Shown: positions 33,858 through 43,086, numbered from the stretch's first letter. The stretch is 64,000 nucleotides of DNA from Pleurocapsa minor HA4230-MV1 (GCA_019359095.1 JAHHHZ010000027.1:110749-174748), one strand, 5' to 3'. A program made the numbers and translations. Notes: generated from the sequence alone by a model not told the origin.

Positions 33858-34808
33858 GTGTCAGATAATATTATTGAAATTGCCAAGGAAATCATAGCCC
33901 CAGGAGAATTACGCCGTTTTGAGCTGCCTGTAACCCGTTTGGCCACTAAAACCCTGGTTTCTCTACCGATTACTGTCGTTAATGGGATTGAGCCAGGACA
34001 TACTCTCTGGCTTAGTGGGGCGATTCACGGTGATGAACTAAACGGAGTGGAAATTATTGCTCAAGTTTTGGGGCGGATCGATCCTCTCAAACTTAAGGGA
34101 ACAGTCATTGCCGTTTCGATTGTCAATGTCTTTGGCTTTATCGAACAATCGCGCTATTTACCCGATCGCCGAGATTTGAACCGCTCTTTCCCTGGCTCGG
34201 AAAATGGCTCTCTAGCTTCGCGATTAGCCAACTTATTTATGCGCGAAATTGTGGAACGGAGTGATTATGGCATCGATCTCCATACTGCTGCGGTACATCG
34301 CATTAATTTGCCCCAAATTCGAGCTAATTTAGAAGACAAAACTACTTATCATTGCGCTCAAGCTTTTAGCGCACCTTTAATGATGCACTCCAGTACTAGA
34401 GATGGCTCTTTACGTCATGCAGCGACTAAAAAAGGTATTCCTGTGCTGCTTTATGAAGCTGGGGAAGCTTTGCGTCTCAATCCTTTAGCGATTAAAGTTG
34501 GTATTTCTGGGATTTTTGGCGTGATGAAGCATTTAGATATGTATGAACACGAACTTGTCCCCTCCATCGGCGAATCGCTTCAAGCAAAAAAAAGTAAATG
34601 GATTCGAGCGTCTTATGGTGGTATTTTTCATCTCTTAGTCCATCTGGGCGATCGCGTTACTAGAAAGCAAGAGTTAGGCTACATTACTAATGCTTTTGGT
34701 GAAAGAAGAGTTCCTATCCGCGCCACGATCGAGGGTATTGTGATTAGTCATATTCAGAATCCACTGGTTAATCAAGGCGATGCCATTGTTCATCTAGCAA
34801 TTATTTAG
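33858..34808 (+). CDS. Succinylglutamate desuccinylase/aspartoacylase (AstE-like) metallohydrolase
   Basis: A 316-residue M14-like zinc enzyme. Zinc ligands are visible in GAIHGDELNGVE (His about 57, Glu about 60) and in GIDLHTAAVHR (His about 142); the late Glu is likely in LLYEAGEAL. A C-terminal beta-barrel (about 240-316) completes the family fold. It starts with GTG at 33858. Coupling with RimK and a retropepsin suggests it trims or recycles glutamyl or acyl tags (inference), not arginine catabolism. Confidence 0.78.
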   Translation: MSDNIIEIAKEIIAPGELRRFELPVTRLATKTLVSLPITVVNGIEPGHTLWLSGAIHGDELNGVEIIAQVLGRIDPLKLKGTVIAVSIVNVFGFIEQSRYLPDRRDLNRSFPGSENGSLASRLANLFMREIVERSDYGIDLHTAAVHRINLPQIRANLEDKTTYHCAQAFSAPLMMHSSTRDGSLRHAATKKGIPVLLYEAGEALRLNPLAIKVGISGIFGVMKHLDMYEHELVPSIGESLQAKKSKWIRASYGGIFHLLVHLGDRVTRKQELGYITNAFGERRVPIRATIEGIVISHIQNPLVNQGDAIVHLAII

Positions 34809-34825
34809 TAATTATTTAATAATTG

Positions 34826-34857
34826 CGATTAGGCTCCGCCTACCCTTCGGGATCGCG
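34826..34857 (+). repeat. 32-base dispersed repeat, copy 1
   Basis: A 32-base repeat that begins GCGATTAGGCTCC and ends CTTCGGGATCGC lies just after the AstE-like gene. An identical copy in inverse orientation is at 41220-41251. The halves look like a HIP1 octamer split by an insert, as in the repeat at 3700-3834. Confidence 0.85.
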
Positions 34858-34967
34858 CTAATAAATCATAATCGTGAAAAATTAGACAAAGTTAATGACC
34901 TTAAAAGCCAAATCGTCTAGTCTATTGACTGGTAACTAATAATTGAATAACTACTAATAATTGTTAT

Positions 34968-36035
34968 ATGTCTCTTACTTTTGATGCTGAGTCTGCCCAA
35001 AAACGAATCGATAAATTTTGGCAACTTTCCGCTAGTTTTGGCATGGAAAGAAATGCTTATCATAATTATCTGAACGAAATTGTCAGCGATCGCTATGCTT
35101 TAATTAACGGCTTACAGTTGTTGAGAGACGAACTACAGCTTGCTGCCTCTAGTATGACCGATATGCAGATCTGTGGCGCTGACTTGAGCTTGCCCAGCGT
35201 AGTTACCACTTTAGCCTATACCAACTGTGGCGATCGCATTCACCAGGGAGAGGTTACTAAACGATATCGAGATGTTGTAGCATCGCGCTTTGCTACCCTA
35301 TCGGAAATTGGCGAACTCAAGCTAGAGGCATTTTTCCCCGCTGGAGGTGGGACAGACAACGGAGCAACATTAGCCCATGTCACTGTAGCACATCAGATGG
35401 ATGAACCACTACGCCGTAGACTGTATGAAGGTAATTCTCAATCCATGGTTTTAGTGGCAACAGATCTCAAGACTCATGTGGGACGTTTAGAAGAAGGAGA
35501 GCAGCGCATTTATGGCAAAACCCGTGAATCTCCTTGGCGTGAACCCCGTCATGCCTGTGGGGCGATTGTGGGCGCTTTATTAGATTATCGCCCGCATAAT
35601 ATGATCCATCGTCGTATTCGCGATGATTTAGGCGAGAAAAACTTTCAATATCTTTCGACGCGCAAAATTCTGACTGATAGCGGTATAGATATTACGATGG
35701 CAGTTGCTGCTGCAATTGTTGCAATTCGTGGCATTCGCAATACGGCGATGGCAATGACTCAAGAGATAGATGAACGAGGAATAGCCCATTTAACTGCCAG
35801 TACTACGGTTAATCGTCCCTCCAGAGATGATTTAGTCATTTATTTAGCCAGAGCAACTGTTTTCAACGGTAAGGTGCGGATTCAAAGTCTGGGAACAAAA
35901 GCCGAGTTGTATAGTGGTCAGTTGATTAAATATGCGGGAGAGCGAAGACTTCAGCTTACCTATGACAATCTCGATAGCGAGTGCTTACCCGTAGAAGAAA
36001 TTCCCTATCAAATAAAATATTCAAAACTTAGTTGA
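34968..36035 (+). CDS. Conserved-looking protein of unknown function
   Basis: A 355-residue soluble protein, ATG at 34968. I do not recognise the family. Prominent features are an early helical region (AYHNYLNEIVSDRYALI), RDVVASRFATLSEIGELKLE, a Gly-rich patch FFPAGGGTDNGATLAH (about 120-135), and YRPHNMIHRRIRDDLGEK (about 208-225). It has no signal peptide or membrane helix. It lies 159 bases after the RimK operon and 202 bases before treY, on the same strand, so a metabolic link to either is uncertain. Confidence 0.55.
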   Translation: MSLTFDAESAQKRIDKFWQLSASFGMERNAYHNYLNEIVSDRYALINGLQLLRDELQLAASSMTDMQICGADLSLPSVVTTLAYTNCGDRIHQGEVTKRYRDVVASRFATLSEIGELKLEAFFPAGGGTDNGATLAHVTVAHQMDEPLRRRLYEGNSQSMVLVATDLKTHVGRLEEGEQRIYGKTRESPWREPRHACGAIVGALLDYRPHNMIHRRIRDDLGEKNFQYLSTRKILTDSGIDITMAVAAAIVAIRGIRNTAMAMTQEIDERGIAHLTASTTVNRPSRDDLVIYLARATVFNGKVRIQSLGTKAELYSGQLIKYAGERRLQLTYDNLDSECLPVEEIPYQIKYSKLS

Positions 36036-36237
36036 ATTTTAATTGGGCGTTTAAAGTTAGCTGCCGAGACACAAACCTTTCTTTAGATAGAAGCGATCGC
36101 AATTTCAAAGTGGTAAATATCAAGCGGGGATATAAACATTCAATGTTCTTATCTTATCGTTTTGTAGTTTACCAACAGTAAAATTGTCTATTTTTGGCGA
36201 TCGCTTTTGGTCTTTTAATTTTTTTATCTTTTAATCA

Positions 36238-38997
36238 ATGCGTATTCCAACAGCGACCTATAGAATTCAATTTCACGCCGAATTTAATTTTGCGCAGGCT
36301 CAAGAGATTGTTGCTTATTTAGCCGATTTAGGAATCTCCGATTTTTACGCTTCACCTATTTTTCAAGCTACTCAAGGAAGTACTCATGGTTATGATGTAA
36401 CCAACTCAACTATGCTTAATCCCGAATTGGGAACGAAATCAGACTTTGCTAAATTAAGTGCAGAAATCCACCAGCATCAAATGGGTTGGTTACAAGATAT
36501 TGTTCCTAATCATATGGCTTACGATAGTCATAACCTGTGGTTAATGGATGTTTTAGAAAATGGTCAAGATTCCGAATTCTTTGATTTTTTTGATATTAAT
36601 TGGAATCAATCTGATGAAGAAATGAATGAACGGGTACTTGCTCCTTTCTTAGGTGATTTTTATGGCAATTGTTTAGAAAGAGGCGAGATTAAGCTTGACT
36701 ATCAGAAACAAAATTTAATAGTTACTTATTTTGGCTTAGAGTTACCAGTAAGAATTGAATCTTATTTAACTTTCATTACTTATAATTTAAATATATTAGA
36801 GCAAAAGTTAGGTCGGCAACATCCAGATTTTATTAAGTTTATAGGAATTATCTATTTGCTTAAGAACTTACCTAAAGATACTAAAGACAAAGAACGTTTA
36901 GAGCAAAAAGTTTTTGTCAAAAATCTACTTGCAGAAGCTTATCAGCAAAATTCTACTGTAGAAGAATTTATTCAAAATAATCTCAAGGAATTCAACGGTA
37001 AAGTTGGTAATCCCAAAAGCTTTGATTTATTAGATAATTTACTTGCCGAACAATTTTATCGTTTATCATTTTGGAAAGTTGCCGCTCAACAAATTAACTA
37101 TCGTCGCTTTTTTACAGTTAATGAATTAATTTCTGTCAAGGTAGAAGAGTTAAAGGTATTTAATAAAACTCACGAATTAATTGAGCGATTAGTCGCTGAA
37201 AATAAATTTACAGGAGTACGAATAGATCATATAGATGGTTTATATAATCCTGCTGAATATTTAACTAGACTGAGAACAAAACTAGGCGATATTTATATTA
37301 CCGTCGAAAAAATTCTCGAATTAACTGAAGATTTACCACAACAATGGCAAATTCAAGGTACAAGTGGCTACGAATTTCTTAATTACGTCAATGGTTTATT
37401 TTGTCAATCAGAAAATGAAGCAGATTTTAGTCAAATTTATACTCAATTTACTGGTTTAAAAGCTGATTATCAAGATTTATTTTATGAAAAGCAGGCTTTA
37501 TTTTTAGAGAAAAACTTAGGAGGAGATCTAGAAAATCTAGCTCGAATTCTCAAAAAAATCGCTTCTGATACGAGGGAAGGGAGTGATTTTACTACATATG
37601 GTTTAAAAAATGCTCTGTTTGAAGTGTTAGTACTGTTCCCTATTTATCGTACCTATATTGATGAAAACGGTGTAAGAGAAATAGATCGAGAATATATCAA
37701 TCAAACTATCAAAGCTGCTCAGAAAAAAGCTCCCTTACTAGTTAATGAATTAAACTTTATTCAAAAAATACTGCTGTTGAAATACGAAGATGGTCATAGT
37801 AAAACTCAAGCAGAAAAATGGCTATATTTTGTTATGCGATCCCAACAATTAACAGGCCCATTAATGGCGAAGGGAGTTGAAGATACACTTTTATATGTTT
37901 ATAACCGATTACTATCATTAAATGAGGTAGGAGGAAACCCCAGTCACTTTGGGATCGAGTTGGATTTATTTCATCAGTTTAATCAAAATAAAGTCAAACA
38001 TTGGCAGCATGGGATGAATACCACTGCTACCCACGACACTAAGCGGGGTGAAGATGCACGCAGTAGATTGAACGTGCTGTCGGAAATTCCTCAAGAGTGG
38101 TCACGTACCGTTAATCAATGGCGGGAAATTAATCAAGTACATAAACAAGGAGTAGTTCCCGATGCTAATGATGAATATTTTTTATATCAGACTTTATTAG
38201 GAACTTTTCCCTTTGAAGACGAAGAATCAGCATTTCTGACCAGAATTAAGGATTACATGCTCAAAGCAGTTAGAGAAGCTAAAGTTAATACAGCCTGGTT
38301 GCGTCCTAATGAAGAATACGAACAAGCATTGATGAGTTTTATTGAACGAGTTTTATCTCCTCAAGAATCTAATTTCTTACAGCATTTTCGACCTTTTCAG
38401 CAGCAAATAGCTGAATACGGTATTTATAATTCTCTTTCCCAAGTGTTAATTAAAAATACAGCGCCTGGCGTACCAGATTTATATCAGGGTGCAGAACTAT
38501 GGGAATTAAGTTTAGTCGATCCCGATAATCGTCGTCCTATAGATTATCAAAAACGAAGAAAATTTTTACAAGAAATTAAACTAAAAAGTTCACAGGATAT
38601 TCTACAACTACTTAAAGAACTAATTGCAACGAAAGAAAATGGTAAGATCAAACTTTTCTTAACTCATCAGTTACTAAAAGCCAGAAAAGAATATATAAAA
38701 ATATTTCAAAACGGAAATTATCAACCAATAGAAATTACTGGTAAATATCACAATCATCTGATTGCTTTTAGTAGAAATTATGGCGACAAAACTATTGTGG
38801 CGATCGCACCTCGGTTTTTAACTGGAATCATTAAACCAGGACAACTTCCTCTTGGTACAAAAATATGGGAAGATACCAGCCTCAAGTTAGTACCTAAAAA
38901 TTGGCATAATCTAATCGATAACCAAACAATAACAGGAGAAAATTTAGCAGTGGGAGAAATTTTACAGAACTTTCCTGTTGCATTATTAATTGGATAA
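36238..38997 (+). CDS. treY: Malto-oligosyltrehalose synthase
   Basis: A 919-residue GH13 enzyme that turns the reducing end of maltodextrins into a trehalosyl unit, the first step of the TreY-TreZ trehalose pathway. Motifs include the start TATYRIQFHAEFNFAQAQEI, TQGSTHGYDVTNSTMLNPEL (about 45-64), GVRIDHIDGLYNP (catalytic Asp at about 330), and the late TATHDTKRGEDARSRLNVLS and APGVPDLYQGAELWE. All family regions are present and the length is right. TreZ is not in the window. A role in osmotic or desiccation tolerance is likely. Confidence 0.92.
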   Translation: MRIPTATYRIQFHAEFNFAQAQEIVAYLADLGISDFYASPIFQATQGSTHGYDVTNSTMLNPELGTKSDFAKLSAEIHQHQMGWLQDIVPNHMAYDSHNLWLMDVLENGQDSEFFDFFDINWNQSDEEMNERVLAPFLGDFYGNCLERGEIKLDYQKQNLIVTYFGLELPVRIESYLTFITYNLNILEQKLGRQHPDFIKFIGIIYLLKNLPKDTKDKERLEQKVFVKNLLAEAYQQNSTVEEFIQNNLKEFNGKVGNPKSFDLLDNLLAEQFYRLSFWKVAAQQINYRRFFTVNELISVKVEELKVFNKTHELIERLVAENKFTGVRIDHIDGLYNPAEYLTRLRTKLGDIYITVEKILELTEDLPQQWQIQGTSGYEFLNYVNGLFCQSENEADFSQIYTQFTGLKADYQDLFYEKQALFLEKNLGGDLENLARILKKIASDTREGSDFTTYGLKNALFEVLVLFPIYRTYIDENGVREIDREYINQTIKAAQKKAPLLVNELNFIQKILLLKYEDGHSKTQAEKWLYFVMRSQQLTGPLMAKGVEDTLLYVYNRLLSLNEVGGNPSHFGIELDLFHQFNQNKVKHWQHGMNTTATHDTKRGEDARSRLNVLSEIPQEWSRTVNQWREINQVHKQGVVPDANDEYFLYQTLLGTFPFEDEESAFLTRIKDYMLKAVREAKVNTAWLRPNEEYEQALMSFIERVLSPQESNFLQHFRPFQQQIAEYGIYNSLSQVLIKNTAPGVPDLYQGAELWELSLVDPDNRRPIDYQKRRKFLQEIKLKSSQDILQLLKELIATKENGKIKLFLTHQLLKARKEYIKIFQNGNYQPIEITGKYHNHLIAFSRNYGDKTIVAIAPRFLTGIIKPGQLPLGTKIWEDTSLKLVPKNWHNLIDNQTITGENLAVGEILQNFPVALLIG

Positions 38998-39078
38998 TAG
39001 ATTTGAGTAATCTGGTAGTAATAAAAAGGTAATAAAGCATTATAGAACTATTTTAGTTATGCCTTGTTGTATTAAAAA

Positions 39079-39134
39079 GTCGTGGTGTTGCTCATGAGTG
39101 CGATCGTTATTTAATGATGAGTACAGATTTGCTT
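39079..39134 (+). repeat. Direct repeat, left copy, flanking the S1 pseudogene
   Basis: This 56-base segment starting GTCGTGGTGTTGCTCATGA matches 40186-40241 at about 46 of 56 positions, the first 19 bases exactly. In the third reading frame both copies encode GRGVAHECDRYL-type residues, so the repeat may be a duplicated gene tail. Confidence 0.6.
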
Positions 39135-39216
39135 AAGTTGACGAGTAGAGCAAGTAATGATTTTAAGACGGGCGAAATACTATTTTTTCTAGTTCAAAAG
39201 TCAGATATTTTGTTTG

Positions 39217-40138
39217 TCACAGTAAATTTTCTCGTTTACTACGGTATTTTGCTGCCATTTTTTCGGCATTTCTATAAACCAATTGTGGGGTTTTAAGCAT
39301 ATCTCCTGACTCTTGTTCAAGTTCTTTTGTAGAAACTGCAACACGTCTTTTTTCAATATTCATCCAAATAACAATCGCTTTTATTTCATCATCAACTTTA
39401 AAAATACTGTTTAAGTCTATTGAATTAACAGTATCTTGAGAAATATCGGAAATATGTAACAACACAACGCCTTCCCCAATATCTATAAATAAACCATAGT
39501 CTTTAATTTTTATTACTTTTCCTGTTATAAGATCGCCAATTTTTATTTGTTTTACTCTTAGGTAAACAACGCAAATTTATTACTTACACATAAAGAATAT
39601 TTTTTATTATTTAATATTTGCAAAGGTGTTCTAAGATTATTATTTTTATTTTCAATAAAATTGGAATTTATATGACTGTCATGAAGGAAAGCAGCTGTAC
39701 CTTCAATATTTACTAGAAAACCAGTACTTACTGAATTTCTCTTGGCTATTTGTGAGTAAAATATAATATTTTCATTTTCTGCTTGGATCTGTTTAATTCT
39801 TTTATAACCTATTTGATCTTCTAATTTTTTAATAGATAAACCAAGGGTTCTACACCTATATTATGATAAATATCCGAAACTATAAATTCACGAACTAAAT
39901 TAAGATGTAAAACTTCTTCAGAAGATTTAGCCCATAGTGACATATCACTCAGACCAATATATGCAGCTTTTTCTGCTCCAACATCAACAAAAGCATAGTC
40001 TAACGTTGTCACTATTATTTTATTAAATTGAGAAACTGTAATATAGCGATATATTTCAATTGTGTTTAAAAAACTGGTTTGAAAACGATCTTGTAACTTG
40101 TAAACTATAAGTATTACGACAAATTGTAATTTTTTCAA
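39217..40138 (-). pseudogene. Decayed ribosomal protein S1-like gene
   Basis: Three S1-type segments on the minus strand are in different frames. First, VDVGAEKAAYIGLSDMS (about 40010-39960) resembles S1 domain 1. A frameshift near 39845 then leads to LSIKKLEDQIGYKRIKQIQA and GFLVNIEGTAAFLHDSHI (domain 2), which ends at a stop near 39558. The third piece (about 39556-39217), GKVIKIKDYGLFIDIGEG and LLHISDIS, ends in the family tail TPQLVYRNAEKMAAKYR. Cyanobacterial rps1 has the same three domains and tail. At least two disruptions make this a pseudogene. Confidence 0.8.
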
Positions 40139-40185
40139 GATGTCCTAAAATTAAATAAGCTTAGTAGTTTGGGCATTTAACGAAG

Positions 40186-40241
40186 GTCGTGGTGTTGCTC
40201 ATGAATGCGATCGCTATTTAATAGGAAGTACGGATTTACCT
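40186..40241 (+). repeat. Direct repeat, right copy, flanking the S1 pseudogene
   Basis: Partner of 39079-39134. The open frame here reads VWAFNEGRGVAHECDRYLIG then STDLP and TAA (to about 40245), and it is better preserved than the left copy. I do not recognise the parent gene. Confidence 0.6.
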
Positions 40242-40287
40242 TAAATAAAAATAAGAAATAACCGCTCAAACACAATTCAAAACCAAG

Positions 40288-40467
40288 ATGCAATTGTTTA
40301 AATTTGATCCTAAAGCTCGCCCTATCTGGGAAATCGCAGCAGAAATTAGCGCACAAATACCAGATTTAGAATGGGCAAAAGTGCCAACAGATCTAGCTAA
40401 AAACTTTGATAAGTATCAAACTAAGGCTGCAAAATGCGCACCTTCTAAATCGCTATTTGAGGGGTGA
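40288..40467 (+). CDS. 59-residue soluble protein, antitoxin-like, unknown function
   Basis: ATG at 40288 to TGA at 40465-40467. The sequence has WEIAAEISAQIPDLEWAKVP followed by TDLAKNFDKYQ, a pattern I associate with small cyanobacterial proteins often seen near toxin-antitoxin genes, but I cannot place it in a named family. No toxin partner lies next to it; the minus-strand gene at 40517 follows 49 bases later. The frame is clean. Confidence 0.5.
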   Translation: MQLFKFDPKARPIWEIAAEISAQIPDLEWAKVPTDLAKNFDKYQTKAAKCAPSKSLFEG

Positions 40468-40516
40468 GCAAATCTTAAATATTTTTAAATACTAATAACT
40501 TGCTCACCACGATCTT

Positions 40517-41098
40517 TTAAGCTTTATTGCGATAAAGAATGTTGACAATAAATTTAGCAACTACTTGGAAGAAGCTAGGTTTTTTCTCGTTTTTGGTAGC
40601 ATTTGAATTAGAAGTCTTAACTGCCGACTTGTCAGATGATTCTACAGATTCTGGCTTCTTGGGTGGTATTGCTTCGGTTAAGGATGCTTCTGCTGCTTCT
40701 AGCGCTTCAGATTCAGCAACATTGGCATTAGCGATCAGTTCTGGGGAAGATTCAATCGTGGTGGAAACTGATTTTGGTACGCTGAGATTTTCCTCAATGT
40801 TTTCCTCGTTTTCCTCAATATTGGTTTCCGTCACAGCAGAAGGTACAGGCTCAGGTGCAGTTAAAGAATGACACTTGTTTAAAAAGTCTTCTAACTTTTG
40901 GCGATCGCCAAGCTCAATTTGGCGCGCATTGGCAGCACATTCAGCAATATCATAGTCGCCAATATAAGCAAGCCATTTCTCTAGATCTTGTCGAACTAAA
41001 AAGCTTGTGGCGTCATCGGGATACTGCTCACAGAGTTTTAATAAATCTTCGGCATTATTAGCTACTCTACCGTCGGGAAAATGAAAAGGCTCAGTCAT
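40517..41098 (-). CDS. Hypothetical protein with acidic linker
   Basis: A 193-residue protein. A folded N-terminal region (about 1-80, FHFPDGRVANNAEDLLKLCE and LEKWLAYIGDYDIAECAAN) is joined by an acidic Glu/Ser-rich linker (about 85-165) to a short basic C-terminal helix (FFQVVAKFIVNILYRNKA) that could touch a membrane. The N-terminal pattern appears in cyanobacterial proteins of unknown role. Mixed-strand neighbours give no functional hint. Confidence 0.6.
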   Translation of the reverse strand: MTEPFHFPDGRVANNAEDLLKLCEQYPDDATSFLVRQDLEKWLAYIGDYDIAECAANARQIELGDRQKLEDFLNKCHSLTAPEPVPSAVTETNIEENEENIEENLSVPKSVSTTIESSPELIANANVAESEALEAAEASLTEAIPPKKPESVESSDKSAVKTSNSNATKNEKKPSFFQVVAKFIVNILYRNKA

Positions 41099-41219
41099 GG
41101 TCGTAATTTTATTTATGGTTAAATCAAAAAAGTTCAGTTTTATCTTGCCACAGGTATCTCAACATCAACCGCTAGGAATTTGCTGAATGTTAATATCCAA
41201 TCAGCAACAAAAATAATCA

Positions 41220-41251
41220 GCGATCCCGAAGGGTAGGCGGAGCCTAATCGC
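41220..41251 (-). repeat. 32-base dispersed repeat, copy 2 (inverted)
   Basis: Exact reverse complement of 34826-34857, lying between the hypothetical gene at 40517 and the GST gene. It shows that the family moves or is amplified as a unit with sequence conserved over its full length. Confidence 0.85.
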
Positions 41252-41272
41252 TTAATTATAATTCGATCATAG

Positions 41273-41881
41273 TTACCCTGGTACTTTCATCCCTCTATCT
41301 ACGGCTGGACGTTGCTTGAGCGTTTCGTACCACTGTTTGAGCTGTGGATGATTCTCTAAGGTCAACTCCATAAACTCAAAAGCAGCTACCCAGGGATAGA
41401 TGGCAATGTCAGCAATCGAATAATCAGCACCGCTAATATACTCTGTCTTAGCCAATTGACTATTCAGGACATCATAAAGTCTTAAGGTTTCCTTGTGATA
41501 GCGATCGATGGCATAGGGAATTTTGGCTGGGGCATACTTATTAAAGTGATTATATTGCCCAAACATTGGCCCAATGCTACCCATCTGGAACATTAGCCAT
41601 TCAATTGTATTAAAGCGCTGTTTTACCTCAGTAGATAGTAATTTTCCTGTCTTTTCCGCTAAGTAAATTAAAATTGCTCCCGATTCAAAGATCGTCAACT
41701 CGGCATCGCGATCGACAATTGCGGGAATTTTGCTATTAGGATTGATAGCGACAAACTCAGGCGCAAACTGTTCTCCCTTAGTAATATCAACACTATGAAC
41801 CTGATAATCTAAGCCGATCTCTTCCAGCATGATAGAAGCTTTGCGACCATTTGGAGTGGTAAAAGTATACAGATCGATCAT
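41273..41881 (-). CDS. Glutathione S-transferase (YfcG/GstB-like)
   Basis: A 202-residue protein with an N-terminal thioredoxin-fold domain (MIDLYTFTTPNGRKASIMLE; GSH site NPNSKIPAIVD and ESGAILIYLAE) and a C-terminal helical domain (ISGADYSIADIAIYPWV). The TTPNG active-site pattern fits the Nu/YfcG class, which reduces disulfides rather than conjugating. The start at 41881 is chosen because the upstream extension to 41956 has no family match. The C-terminus ends in RGMKVPG. Confidence 0.85.
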   Translation of the reverse strand: MIDLYTFTTPNGRKASIMLEEIGLDYQVHSVDITKGEQFAPEFVAINPNSKIPAIVDRDAELTIFESGAILIYLAEKTGKLLSTEVKQRFNTIEWLMFQMGSIGPMFGQYNHFNKYAPAKIPYAIDRYHKETLRLYDVLNSQLAKTEYISGADYSIADIAIYPWVAAFEFMELTLENHPQLKQWYETLKQRPAVDRGMKVPG

Positions 41882-42011
41882 TTTGGGTACAAAATTATTA
41901 ATTACTCTTGATTCACCTACTACTATTATGACGACACATCCAAAGATGGGCCGCATCTCGGTAAACTAATAACTAAGTTAATTATGCGATTTTAAGGGTT
42001 TGTTGGTGGAT

Positions 42012-42881
42012 ATGAGTAATACAGTTTGGGAATTAGATTTTTATTCACGTCCCGTCTTAGATGAAGCAGGTAAAAAACTTTGGGAAGTTTTGATCTGTGA
42101 AAGTTCCAATAGTATAGAGCGATCGCCTGCTACTCTATTCAAATATGCTGAATATTGTCCCAGTACCAGCGTAAATTCATTATGGTTAAGAGAAGCAATT
42201 GAAAGAGCGATCGCCGAAGCAGCTACAACACCCAAAAAAATCCGCTTTTTTCGTCGCCAGATGAACAACATGATTGTCAAAGCTTGCGAAGATGCTGGAA
42301 TTAACCCTGTACCCAGTCGTCGCACCTATGCGTTAAATCAGTGGCTTGCCCAAAGAATGATTGATGTTTACCCCCAAATGGAGGGATTCGATCTCAAGAC
42401 GGCTAATGCTACTTCGGTACAGTATCCCCCGTTAAACGCAATTTCTCTGCCAGATGCGGTAAAAGGCGATCGCGGGGACAAATGGACTTTTGTTAGCCTA
42501 TCTGCTGCTGATTTTGATGATATGCCAGATTGGGAGATTGCTTTTCAAGAATCTTTTGCCCTCTCCCTGTTAGATATAAAGACTGATACGGCGATCCCTG
42601 GCTTAATTATCTATTCTCCCCGCGCCACTCCCTTGGCAGCCTGGATGTCGGGACTAGAAATGGGTTATCTTCAGCTAGAAAAATCTGCTCGTCCTCAACT
42701 ACGTTTAGAAACAGGATTGAGTGATAGCTGGACATTAATTAACTTAACTAACCAAGAAATTGTTAAGCAGGCAGAAGATTTTGAGACTGCAAAACAAAAA
42801 GCCAATGGAGTCCACTTTTTAGCAGTACAATCAGATCCCAATTCCGAAGCTTTTGCTGGTTTTTGGCTGTTAAAAGAATAA
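42012..42881 (+). CDS. Tab2/Atab2-family RNA-binding protein
   Basis: A 289-residue protein. The ATG at 42012 (MSNTVWELDFYSRPVLDE) is taken as start in preference to the TTG at 42000, because the family begins with WELDFYSRP. The RRQMNNMIVKACEDAGI segment and the late QSDPNSEAFAGFWLLKE are also typical. In algae and plants Tab2 binds psaB mRNA and activates photosystem I translation. A role in light-dependent photosystem gene expression is expected but not shown in cyanobacteria generally. Confidence 0.88.
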   Translation: MSNTVWELDFYSRPVLDEAGKKLWEVLICESSNSIERSPATLFKYAEYCPSTSVNSLWLREAIERAIAEAATTPKKIRFFRRQMNNMIVKACEDAGINPVPSRRTYALNQWLAQRMIDVYPQMEGFDLKTANATSVQYPPLNAISLPDAVKGDRGDKWTFVSLSAADFDDMPDWEIAFQESFALSLLDIKTDTAIPGLIIYSPRATPLAAWMSGLEMGYLQLEKSARPQLRLETGLSDSWTLINLTNQEIVKQAEDFETAKQKANGVHFLAVQSDPNSEAFAGFWLLKE

Positions 42882-42924
42882 CTTTAACAGCCGTACATTG
42901 GGTTCTAAGTTGGTTAACTTTCAA

Positions 42925-43086
42925 TTATTTCTTCGTAATAATCCAAATAGCATGAATTAAACCAGGAAAATAGCCGAGTAGAGTTAACAGAATATTGATC
43001 CAAAAGTCTACGCCTATACCAACTTGAAGAAATACTCCTAATGGTGGTATTAAAATTGACAAGAGAATGCGGATTACGTCACCCAT
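42925..43086 (-). CDS. YqaE/Pmp3-family small membrane protein
   Basis: A 53-residue, two-helix protein. The ATG at 43086 (MGDVIRILLSILIPPLGVFL) matches the family start; the upstream 18-residue extension is not conserved. The pattern LLSILIPPLGVFLQVGIGVD then ILLTLLGYFPGLIHAIWII is diagnostic of the Pmp3/UPF0057 family, linked to salt and cold stress. It stands alone. Confidence 0.88.
   Translation of the reverse strand: MGDVIRILLSILIPPLGVFLQVGIGVDFWINILLTLLGYFPGLIHAIWIITKK

Noticed and set aside
39114..39296. 60-residue forward frame
   Set aside because: It begins in the left direct repeat and runs antisense to the S1 pseudogene; not a credible gene.
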